Below, one piece after another: positions 37,538-44,738 of a stretch of DNA of 64,000 nt (positions are counted from its first letter, which is position 1; each line of letters starts with the position of its first letter). Both the position numbers and the translations under genes were made by a program. The stretch is from Embleya scabrispora. GTDB lineage: Bacteria; Actinomycetota; Actinomycetes; Streptomycetales; Streptomycetaceae. Under the pieces are notes generated by a model. The model was not told the origin of the DNA. It searched no databases and saw nothing but the letters and a program-made list of their open reading frames with translations. Where the stretch lies: positions 6,200,001 to 6,264,000 of the forward strand of contig NZ_MWQN01000001.1 of NCBI RefSeq assembly GCF_002024165.1, in the 5' to 3' direction.

Positions 37538-37894
37538 TGTTGCACGCCCGTACCACTGCGGCGGCCAGGCGCCGGGCCTTTCGCGACGGCCTTGCCTCCG
37601 GCACGCTCCAACGCATCCCCGGCGCGTTCAACCCGCTCACCGCCCGGCTGATCCAGGACATCGGCTTCGAGGGCCTGTACGTCTCCGGCGCGGTCGTGTC
37701 CGACCGGCCCTGCGTACCACCTCATGGGCTTCGACATCCCCACCTTCACCCCCATCTTCGTGATGAGCCGCATCACCGGCTGGACCGCACACATCACCGA
37801 GCAACTCGCCGCCAACGCACTCATCCGCCCGCTGGGGGCCTACACCGGGCCGGTCCAACGCCCTGTCCCGCAGCCGGCGGCCCGACTGACATGA
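37537..37894 (+). pseudogene. prpB'-'prpC deletion scar
   Basis: The ATG at 37537 overlaps the prpD stop and begins the methylisocitrate lyase start: RRRAFRDGLASGTLQRIPG, FNPLTARLIQDIGFEGLYVS, GAVVSD. At about 37705 this joins, in another frame, the end of 2-methylcitrate synthase: AYHLMGFDIPTFTPIFVMSR, ITGWTAHITEQLAANALIRP, ending at TGA 37892-37894. The central parts of both genes (about 2 kb) are gone. The junction is abrupt with no inserted sequence. Neither fragment can be active; the first would make a peptide of about 56 family residues. Confidence 0.9.
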
Positions 37895-38319
37895 CCGGTA
37901 CCGAAGAACGGGCGCACACGCATGAAGCCGCCGCGCAGATCGCGGACTTCGTACTGCCGCCCATGCTCAACCACCACGGCACGCTGTTCGCGGGCATCGG
38001 GCTGCAACTCCTCGTCAAGGCGGCGGTGGTCGCCGCGAGCAGGCGGGCACGGGGCGATGTGGTGATGGCCTCCTGCCGCGACGTGGCCTTCATCCGGCCG
38101 GTACGCGGCGGGGAACTGGTGACCGTATCCGCGTTCGTCAGGACCCAGGGCCGCACATCGCTCGACGTATGGGCCCAAGCGGTCGCCGAGGACCCCACCC
38201 GAGGCAGGTGCTACACCGCGATTGAAGGCCTCTTCCGCTTGGTGCGCGTCGACGACACGGGTCGCCCGAGCCCACTGCCTGCCCACACGGCGGACGCCGC
38301 GCTCGCGGGTACCCGGTAG
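37891..38319 (+). CDS. Acyl-CoA thioesterase (hot-dog fold)
   Basis: 142 residues of the YciA/acyl-CoA hydrolase type: VLPPMLNHHGTLFAGIGLQL (substrate loop with the conserved Asn-His-His-Gly-Thr), then DVVMASCRDVAFIRPVRGGE and SLDVWAQAVAEDP. It would release acids from CoA esters. The ATG overlaps the stop of the prpC remnant (ATGA), so it was coupled to prpC and is probably part of the propionate operon. Translation may now depend on its own start site. Confidence 0.88.
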   Translation: MTGTEERAHTHEAAAQIADFVLPPMLNHHGTLFAGIGLQLLVKAAVVAASRRARGDVVMASCRDVAFIRPVRGGELVTVSAFVRTQGRTSLDVWAQAVAEDPTRGRCYTAIEGLFRLVRVDDTGRPSPLPAHTADAALAGTR

Positions 38320-38845
38320 CGCCCGGCAGACCGAGTAGCCCACAACAGCTTGCCCAAGCGCCGCCGGCGAGCAGCATGACCAGGATCGTGCTTCTGGCCC
38401 AGGGGAGCCGACTGAGCCTCTGCCGAGGTTTCCACAGCTCCGAGACCTGCAAGGACTTCTGATCACCTCCATCTGGGTCGACATCGCGGCTGACGTGCAT
38501 AGGCCGATTGCTGCCGTTGTGTGGCGAACGCGGGTGATGAGCCTTTGCCGGCCGGCGTGACCCCACGCACTTTTGGCCGACGAGATCGACGCACCCACGT
38601 CGATCAAGGTGCCATCTTGTTCCACGACGGAATCTCGTCGTGGTCGTGGTCGTGGTCGTGGGCCGCGGTACGGGCGAGATGTGCCCCCGCCACAGCGATG
38701 AGGGGTCGGGCTGTGTATGGCCGAAGGGTCCGGGCGGCTTGCGCGGGCGATCGATTCCGGACGGTCGCCCGCCGCGGACGAAACAGGGTTCACCGGGAAC
38801 TGACCCCCGTCGAGTTCCGACTCCTTTCTCGAAGCGAGGGGTGCA
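38320..38845. other. Gene-less stretch with a GTGGTC microrepeat
   Basis: About 525 bases with no supported gene. At 38640-38661 the hexamer GTGGTC is repeated about four times. A low-GC patch near 38440-38530 contains no recognisable motif. No Zur-type palindrome was found before the transporter genes. Confidence 0.4.
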
Positions 38846-39484
38846 ATGGACGACGGGTCGGACATACGGATGCGCGGGGTGGGGTGCCGTCATGGTCGCG
38901 TGGAGGCGGTGGCCGGGGTGGATCTCGATGTGGCGGTCGGGGAGCGGGTGGCGCTGACCGGTACGAACGGGTCGGGCAAGACCACATTGCTGCGGGCGGT
39001 GCTTGGCCTGCACCGCCTGTCCGAGGGCCGGATCACAGTGGGTGGTCGGGACGCGCGGACGGCGGCCGAGTGGGCGTGGCGCAGGAGGGCGTGCGCGTGG
39101 GTTCCGCAGAAGCCGGCGTCCGGCCGGTTTCCGCTGCTGGCGCGTGAGTTGCTGGCAAGTGGTGGCGTGGCGGCCGAGGCCGGTCGGGCCGCCGAGAAGC
39201 TGGGCGTCGCCATGCTGGCGAACCGACCTGTGCATTCCTTGTCCGGTGGTCAGTTGCAGCGGGTGTATCTGGCGCGGGCGGTCGGCTGCGTCGCCGCCGG
39301 TGCCGGAGTGTTGTTGGCCGACGAGCCCACGGCGGCGCTGGATTTCGCGGGCCAGGAGGAGGCCGCCGACCTGCTCCTGTCGCTGCCGGTGACGGTCGTG
39401 GTCGTCACGCACGATCGAGCGCTGGCCGAGCGCTGCGATCGGGTGCTGGAGATGGCCGCGGGTCGGTTGCGGTGGGTCGGGTGA
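38846..39484 (+). CDS. Metal ABC transporter ATPase (zinc/manganese type)
   Basis: 212-residue ABC ATPase: Walker A TGTNGSGKTTLLRAVLGLHR, Q-loop WVPQKP, signature SLSGGQLQRVYLARAV, Walker B GVLLADEPTAALD, and VVVVTHDRA with the switch His. Size and the two following genes (metal-type permease and cluster A-I binding lipoprotein) identify it as the ZnuC-like energiser of zinc or manganese uptake. The ATG at 38846 has GAGGGG upstream. It overlaps the permease start by four bases (GTGA). Confidence 0.92.
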   Translation: MDDGSDIRMRGVGCRHGRVEAVAGVDLDVAVGERVALTGTNGSGKTTLLRAVLGLHRLSEGRITVGGRDARTAAEWAWRRRACAWVPQKPASGRFPLLARELLASGGVAAEAGRAAEKLGVAMLANRPVHSLSGGQLQRVYLARAVGCVAAGAGVLLADEPTAALDFAGQEEAADLLLSLPVTVVVVTHDRALAERCDRVLEMAAGRLRWVG

Positions 39485-40350
39485 CCGCCCTGGCCACGGC
39501 GGACGTCGGGGAACTCCTGCGGCTCGTGCCCGTTCAACGGGCCGGCTTTGCCCTGTTGTTGGCGGCGGTGGGCCTGCCGATCGTCGGTGTGATCATCGTC
39601 GGGCTGGACATCATGCCGGTGCGGTTCGCGATGATGCATGTGGCGTTGCTGGGCATCGCGGTGGGTCTGTGGACCGGTGTGGACCCCATGCTGTGCGCGC
39701 TGTGCGCGTGCGCCCTGGCCGGCGCGGGAGTCGCTCCGCTCGCGCGCAGTCCGGAGGGCCTGTCCGGGGCGATGAGCCTGCTCATGAGTCTGGCGATCGC
39801 GGCGGCCCTGCTCGTGCTCTCCCTTTCCGGGGTCAACGCGGCGGGCGCCTTCGCGCTGTTGTGGGGCTCGATCCTGTCCGTGGGCGAGGCCGACCTGTGG
39901 GTGCTGGGCGCCCTCGCGGTGGTCGTACCGCTGCTGTTTCGGTGGCGCCGCCGCGATGTCGCGTTGCTGTTGTACGACCGCGAACTCGCGGTGGCCTCGG
40001 GAGTGCGCGTGAACGTGCTCACCCCTTTCTTGCTGGTCCTGGTCGCCGTGGCCGTCGCGGGGGCGATCAAGCTGACCGGCGCCTTGCTCGTCGACGCGCT
40101 GACCCTGTTGCCGGCGCTCGCCGCCCGCCGGCTGGGCACCTCGTTGGGATCCATCACCGCCTGGGCGGTCGGTATCGGCGTCGTGGTCAACCTGTCGGGA
40201 TTTTTTGTCGCGCTGTGGCTGGACCTGCCGCCCGGTCCGGTGCTCGTCCTGACGGCCGGGGTCCTGGTCCTGGTCGTCCATCTCATACCCGAACGGAGAA
40301 TCGGCTCATGGCGCGCATCCGCGTGCGTTTCATTTCCCTCCTCGCATTGA
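39481..40350 (+). CDS. Metal ABC transporter permease
   Basis: 289-residue membrane protein of the ZnuB/MntB family with about eight hydrophobic segments (FALLLAAVGLPIVGVIIVGL, MSLLMSLAIAAALLVLSLSG, FLLVLVAVAVAGAIKLTGAL). The coupling region is RELAVASGVRV, followed by the conserved GALLVDALTLLPALAARRLG. GTG at 39481 overlaps the ATPase stop. Its last 14 codons overlap the start of the binding-protein gene in another frame, a long overlap for this family but compatible with coupled translation. Confidence 0.92.
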   Translation: MTALATADVGELLRLVPVQRAGFALLLAAVGLPIVGVIIVGLDIMPVRFAMMHVALLGIAVGLWTGVDPMLCALCACALAGAGVAPLARSPEGLSGAMSLLMSLAIAAALLVLSLSGVNAAGAFALLWGSILSVGEADLWVLGALAVVVPLLFRWRRRDVALLLYDRELAVASGVRVNVLTPFLLVLVAVAVAGAIKLTGALLVDALTLLPALAARRLGTSLGSITAWAVGIGVVVNLSGFFVALWLDLPPGPVLVLTAGVLVLVVHLIPERRIGSWRASACVSFPSSH

Positions 40351-41111
40351 GCGTGGGCCTGGCATTGACCGCGACCGGTTGCGGCGACGATTCCTCCGAC
40401 GACAAGGGCGGTGGCAAGGGCAGTGGCAAGAAGGGGCCGGCCGTCGTGGTCACCACCACGTGGGAGGGTGCGTTCGCCAAGGCCGCGGGCGCCGAGAACA
40501 TCAAGGTGATTGTGCCCTCGTCGGTGCAGCACGCTCCCGACTACGATCCCAAGCCGTCCGACCTGGCGGCCGTGGCCGACGCGGACTTCGTGCTCTACGC
40601 GCCGTTCGAGCCGTACGCGAAGAAGATCAAGGACGCGGCCGGGTCGAAGGCCAGGCTCGTCGAGGTCGGGCTCGACAACGACGCCGACAACGTGACGGCC
40701 GAAGTCACCCGCCTGGCCGATCTGTTCGGCACGCAGACCGCCGCCACCACGTGGAACGCGGCCTTCCGGACCGAATACGACACGCTCCGGAACGACCTGA
40801 AGGGCGCGTGGCCGGGCGGCAAGGCCCCCGCGGTCGTCGCCCAGGTCTTCTCGGTGTGGGCGGCGAAGCTGGCCGGGGTCGAGGTCCGCGGCACCTACGG
40901 GCCCGAGGCGGTGGCGGCGTCGCAACTGTCGGACCTGGCAAAGAAGGCACCCGCCCTGGTCTTGGACAACGCCCACATGACCACGGGAAAGGTCCTGCCC
41001 GACTCGGGTGCGCGGCAGGTCGAGATCGTCAACTACCCGGGCAAGGATCTGGACCTGTTGCCGGTGTACCGCGACGCCGCGTCGACGCTGCGCAAGGCGA
41101 TGGGCGGCTGA
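40308..41111 (+). CDS. Metal-binding lipoprotein (ZnuA-type cluster A-I)
   Basis: 267-residue extracytoplasmic binding protein. The amino end is a lipoprotein signal with lipobox ATGC (MARIRVRFISLLALSVGLAL, then TATGCGDD), followed by a Lys/Gly/Asp linker. Candidate metal ligands: His in SVQHAPDYDPKPSDL, Glu in YAPFEPYAKKIKDA, and His in LDNAHMTTG. The fold hallmark of a long central helix is compatible. It is shorter than many ZnuA proteins and lacks a His-rich loop. Third gene of the transporter, followed by a strong terminator. Zinc is likelier than manganese, but this is inference. Confidence 0.88.
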   Translation: MARIRVRFISLLALSVGLALTATGCGDDSSDDKGGGKGSGKKGPAVVVTTTWEGAFAKAAGAENIKVIVPSSVQHAPDYDPKPSDLAAVADADFVLYAPFEPYAKKIKDAAGSKARLVEVGLDNDADNVTAEVTRLADLFGTQTAATTWNAAFRTEYDTLRNDLKGAWPGGKAPAVVAQVFSVWAAKLAGVEVRGTYGPEAVAASQLSDLAKKAPALVLDNAHMTTGKVLPDSGARQVEIVNYPGKDLDLLPVYRDAASTLRKAMGG

Positions 41112-41135
41112 ACTACCCGAGCCACGGATGATTTC

Positions 41136-41178
41136 GGCGGTGTGGGCCACCCGCCCTACGGGCGGCCCACACCGCCGC
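41136..41178 (+). terminator. Terminator after the metal transporter operon
   Basis: CGGCGGTGTGGGCCACCCGC pairs with GGGCGGCCCACACCGCCG around CCTAC. It begins 25 bases after the lipoprotein stop. Confidence 0.88.
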
Positions 41179-41317
41179 TTCGTGTCCGGGGTGTACCGCA
41201 GCAACGACGCCACCCACAACCGCGCGACGGCACCTGTGGCCGCGACGCGCCCGCCTTTCGACGCGCCGATACCACGACACCCCTGCCGCCCCGGACTCGT
41301 CTGCGGAAGGGTCGGTG

Positions 41318-42973
41318 TCAGCCCGCCGCTGCCGGAGGTTGCTCGTGCGCCCGGTCGGCGAGGCGTGCGCGCAGCAGTGCCCGGTCCGGCTTGCCCGCCG
41401 GGGTCAGGGGCAGGGTCTCGATCGTCAGCAGGTGTTCGGGGTGTTTGCGGCGTTCGAGGCCCCGGGCGTCCAGGTGCGCGCCCAGTTCCGGGTGGGGGTG
41501 CGCACGTCGCGCGTCACGACGCAGGCGGCGAGTCGTTCCCCCATCAGCGGGTCGGGGACGCCCACGCACACCACGTCGCGCACGAGCGGGTGGGTGGCGA
41601 GGTGGATCTCGACCTCGGCGGGGCTGATGTTGGCGCCGCCTCGGATCACCACGTCCTTCAGGCGTCCGACGATCCGCAAGGCGCCGCTTTCGTCGAGCAG
41701 GCCCAGGTCGCCGGTGCGCACCCAGCCGTTGGCGGTGCGGTAGCGGGCGTCGAGGTCGGGGGCCGCGACGTAGCACAGCGGGGTCATCGGGCCGCGAGCG
41801 ACGATCTCCCCGATCGTCCCGGCGGGGACTTCCTCCATGTGTGCGGTGTCGGGGACGGCGATGCGGATGTCGGCGACGCGCGGGTCGGGGTGGCCGGCGA
41901 GGGTGCCTCGTCCGTCGTCGTGCGGGGGTTCTCCGGTGAGGCCGGTGTGGCAGTTGACGCCGTCTGCCGAGCCGTAGAGGTTGACGATCGGGCAGCCGAA
42001 CGCGAGGCGTGCCTCTCGGGCGGTGGCCTCGTCCAGGGGTGAGCCTCCGATGATCACGGCGGTGGGCGGGGTGAAGGCCGGGTGCGCGCCGGTGGCCATC
42101 CGGTCGAGCATCATCCGGATCATCGTCGGCACCCCCAGCATGTGGGTCGGTCGGTGGGCGGCGAGCGCGTCCAGCGCGGCTTCCGGGGTGAAGTGGTCCA
42201 GAAGGACGAGGGTTCCGCTGTGGCGGGCGGGTGACCGCGGTGCCGTTGCTGCCGAACGCGGAGGCCAGAGGCACCAGGAACAGGCAGCGGGGCGGCTGCT
42301 TGTCCGGGATGAGGGAGGCGAGGAAGTTGCCGCGGCCGCCGGCCAGGGCGTTGTGGGAGTAGGCCACCATCTTGGGTTCGGCCTCCGAGCCGGAGGAAAC
42401 GAGGGTACGGGCGGCGGAGTCGGGGTCGGGCCGAGCGGGGGAGAACGTCTTGGCGTCGGTACGCATCAGTTCGGCCAGGGCGATGGTGCCCTCGGGGGCA
42501 CGGCTGGGGCCGGCGGCGATCACCGCGCGCAGCCGGGGCAGGTCGGGCGCCCGGTCGAGCAGGTCGGCGGCGGGGTACTCGCCGATAGTGATCACGGCGA
42601 CCGCCTGCGATCGATGCAGCAGCATGGCGGTCTCGCGCCCGCTGCGGCCGATCGGAACCGGCAACCCGACGGCCCCCAGCGCGGCCGTGGCGAGGTCGGC
42701 GATGACGGCGAGGCGGTTGTTGGGCAGTTGTAGTCCCACCACGTCCCCGACGCCGATGCCTCGCGCGGCCAAACCGGCGGCCAGACATCGCGCCTTGCGG
42801 TCCAGGGCCGTGTAACACAGCGTCCCCTTGGCGTCCACGACCGCCGTGTGGTGCGGGTCGGCGATCTGACGGGCGCGTTGGAGGCTGGAGAGGTCCAGAT
42901 CCGGACACGTGCCCTCGACCGCCCAGGTACGACGCAGTACGGCGGGCAGCAGATCGCGCAGTTCGACGCTCAC
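41318..42973 (-). CDS. Acyl-CoA synthetase (AMP-forming), two frameshifts
   Basis: AMP-dependent acid-CoA ligase. Start GTG 42973 with GGAGG upstream. The first part reads HHTAVVDAKGTLCYTALDRK, GVGDVVGLQLPNN and TLVSSGSEAEPKMVAYSHNA (the P-loop-like Thr/Ser/Gly motif). Near 42230 the frame changes; the middle has MLGVPTMIRMMLDRM, VIIGGSPLDEA, LYGSADGVNCHTG, RTGDLGLLDESGALRIVGR and DVVIRGGANISPAEVE. Near 41495 it changes back and ends with LPLTPAGKPDRALLRARL, which holds the adenylate-forming Lys. Total length is a whole number of codons, so the two indels compensate. Otherwise all catalytic motifs are present. Confidence 0.8.
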   Translation of the reverse strand: MSVELRDLLPAVLRRTWAVEGTCPDLDLSSLQRARQIADPHHTAVVDAKGTLCYTALDRKARCLAAGLAARGIGVGDVVGLQLPNNRLAVIADLATAALGAVGLPVPIGRSGRETAMLLHRSQAVAVITIGEYPAADLLDRAPDLPRLRAVIAAGPSRAPEGTIALAELMRTDAKTFSPARPDPDSAARTLVSSGSEAEPKMVAYSHNALAGGRGNFLASLIPDKQPPRCLFLVPLASAFGSNGTAVTRPPQRNPRPSGPLHPGSRAGRARRPPTDPHAGGADDDPDDARPDGHRRAPGLHPAHRRDHRRLTPGRGHRPRGTPRVRLPDRQPLRLGRRRQLPHRPHRRTPARRRTRHPRRPPRPARRRHPHRRPRHRTHGGSPRRDDRGDRRSRPDDPAVLRRGPRPRRPLPHRQRLGAHRRPGPARRKRRLADRRTPEGRGDPRRRQHQPRRGRDPPRHPPARARRGVRGRPRPADGGTTRRLRRDARRAHPHPELGAHLDARGLERRKHPEHLLTIETLPLTPAGKPDRALLRARLADRAHEQPPAAAG

Positions 42974-42975
42974 GT

Positions 42976-43217
42976 GAACCTCCAGGGGGCGGGGACGGCC
43001 GGCGCGCCGTGGGCGCCCCCGAGGAATCGGCGCGCAACCACAGCAGCCCCGCCCAAAACCCGCCGGTCCACGAACCGCGCCCGGTTGTCGTCCACAGGCC
43101 CGTGTCCGCAGCCGCGAACAACGGGAAACGTTCGCCGACTTCGGCACGAGTGACCCCCACCCGGTCCAGGATCGACGCAAGGGCCGGGCGCACCCACGCC
43201 GGCGCCCGGGGGGTCAT
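42976..43217 (-). pseudogene. Amino-terminal stump of a glycoside-hydrolase-like gene
   Basis: ATG 43217 overlaps the MFS stop (ATGA). The frame reads PALASILDRVGVTRAEVGER, FPLFAAADTGLWTTTGRGSW and TGGFWAGLLWLRADS, the opening of a family of six-hairpin (GH88-like) proteins of some 350-400 residues. After about 75 residues the protein character stops and the ribosome-binding site of the ligase follows. Internal deletion has removed most of the gene. The frame continues as a shadow of the ligase. Confidence 0.55.
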
Positions 43218-44416
43218 GCGCGACCCGCCGAGCGCGCCTCGTGCACCGCCCACACCACGGCCACGACGCTCGCTCCGGTGAACTCACCGGCGACCAGCAG
43301 CCATCCAGACCCGTTGTGACCGGCGTCGGCCAACGCCCCGAACAGCGGCGGCCCGACCGCGAACCCGGCGAAGAATCCCGCCGAGACCAGCGCCGAATCC
43401 TGCCCCGCCCGGCCCGGGGCCGCGCGCTGCATCACCAACACCATCGACACCGCGTTGGCCGACACCGCGAACACCCCCATCCCACCGGCCGCGACCCACA
43501 CCAGGGGGGTCGCGGACGCGGACAACGCCAACAGCAGCGCCGCCCCCACCGCGCCGACAGCCAGCACACCCGGCAACCACCGGGAGCGACCCGGTCGGGC
43601 GGCCACTCGCGACCACCCCATCCGCCCGACGACCCCGGCCACGCCCAGCACCTCCACCAGCACCCCGGCAGCCGTGAATCCCAACCCCAGCCGCTCCGTG
43701 CCGTACAGCGCCAGGTACGTGTTCACCGAAGCGATACCGCCACCCAACAACACGGAAAACGACGCCAACCACGCGACCATCCCGCGCGGTACCCACACCG
43801 CAGGCACCGGTTCCATCGGTGGATCGACCGGCAGCACACGAACCGCCCACACGGCCGCCAACAGGGCAACACCCGCAGCAGTCCACACCGCTCCCCGCCA
43901 ACCCGCGACGGGGGCCAGCGCCGCCAACGGCAACCCGGCCGCGAACGCCCCCAACTGCACCCCGGACTGCTTCATCCCCGTCACCGCCTCGCGCCGCGCC
44001 GCCGGGACACCGGCCAGGATCGCCTTGTTCGTGGCGGGATTGGCCAGCGCCTGCGGCAACCCGCCCAGCGCAACGGTTCCCAACAACAAACCGGCACCCG
44101 GTGCCGATTCGATCAGCGCCAACGCGAGCGCCGACACGACCAGCAACGCGACCAGACAGCGACGCGGACCCAGCCGATCGACCACGCGCCCGCCCACCGG
44201 CGACAACACCGCCGCCACACCGAACCCCACCGTCGTCGTCAGGCCGAGCGCCGCCGGTGAAACCCCCAACTCGTCGACGATGCGCGGGCCCAGCGCTCCG
44301 ATCAGGAACAACTGCAACATCGAGAAAGCCATGGCGCAGGTCAACAGCCCCGTCACCGCACCGGTCGCCCTCCACCCGTCGGCACCGGCCGCCACCGCAC
44401 CCGATTCCACCCTCAT
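43214..44416 (-). CDS. Major facilitator superfamily transporter
   Basis: 400 residues with about twelve hydrophobic helices. The MFS signature between helices 2 and 3 is GGRVVDRLGPRRC; other features are the paired halves with GAVWTAAGVALLAAVWAVRV at the end of the first half and MVAWLASFSVLLGGGIASVN at the start of the second. Start ATG 44416 has AAGGGG seven bases upstream. It is followed, with a four-base overlap, by the hydrolase stump and then the ligase, so a three-gene operon is likely. Substrate unknown; drug or metabolite export are options. Confidence 0.9.
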   Translation of the reverse strand: MRVESGAVAAGADGWRATGAVTGLLTCAMAFSMLQLFLIGALGPRIVDELGVSPAALGLTTTVGFGVAAVLSPVGGRVVDRLGPRRCLVALLVVSALALALIESAPGAGLLLGTVALGGLPQALANPATNKAILAGVPAARREAVTGMKQSGVQLGAFAAGLPLAALAPVAGWRGAVWTAAGVALLAAVWAVRVLPVDPPMEPVPAVWVPRGMVAWLASFSVLLGGGIASVNTYLALYGTERLGLGFTAAGVLVEVLGVAGVVGRMGWSRVAARPGRSRWLPGVLAVGAVGAALLLALSASATPLVWVAAGGMGVFAVSANAVSMVLVMQRAAPGRAGQDSALVSAGFFAGFAVGPPLFGALADAGHNGSGWLLVAGEFTGASVVAVVWAVHEARSAGRA

Positions 44417-44738
44417 GGACGCCCCTTCGTCCGGCCGTCACACCCCGAAGGCACCGCGCCCCGCGAAAGTCGTCGGGCCACACACAGGGCAAGTTCCGTC
44501 TCCCGTACGTGAACCGGCTCACAACGAATGGCGGACTCGGGCAACGCCTTCGCAGATCTCTCTTGACCGAGCGCCGCGCCGAGTCGCTCGGCGTAGGGGA
44601 AGGCGGTCCTCCAGGAACTTCGTCGCGGGTACGACCCCGGAGGACCGGGTCTCGATCCTGCGGTCTCTGCGGGATCCGGTACCGGGCCGGGGGCCGCGGC
44701 GGGGCCGGAGCCGTGCCCGTTGCGTTCCCCGCCAGGGA
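44417..44738. other. Intergenic stretch
   Basis: About 320 bases between the alanyl-tRNA synthetase stop and the MFS start, both on the minus strand. It probably contains the MFS promoter. No hairpin or regulator site is clear. Confidence 0.4.

Noticed and set aside
38320-38845. Transposase remnant on the minus strand
   Set aside because: Short protein-like pieces (e.g. SLQVSELWKPRQRL) could not be matched to any transposase motif.
38600-38846. Zur operator before the metal transporter
   Set aside because: No palindrome resembling the known Streptomyces Zur box was found, so metal-dependent control is not claimed from the sequence.
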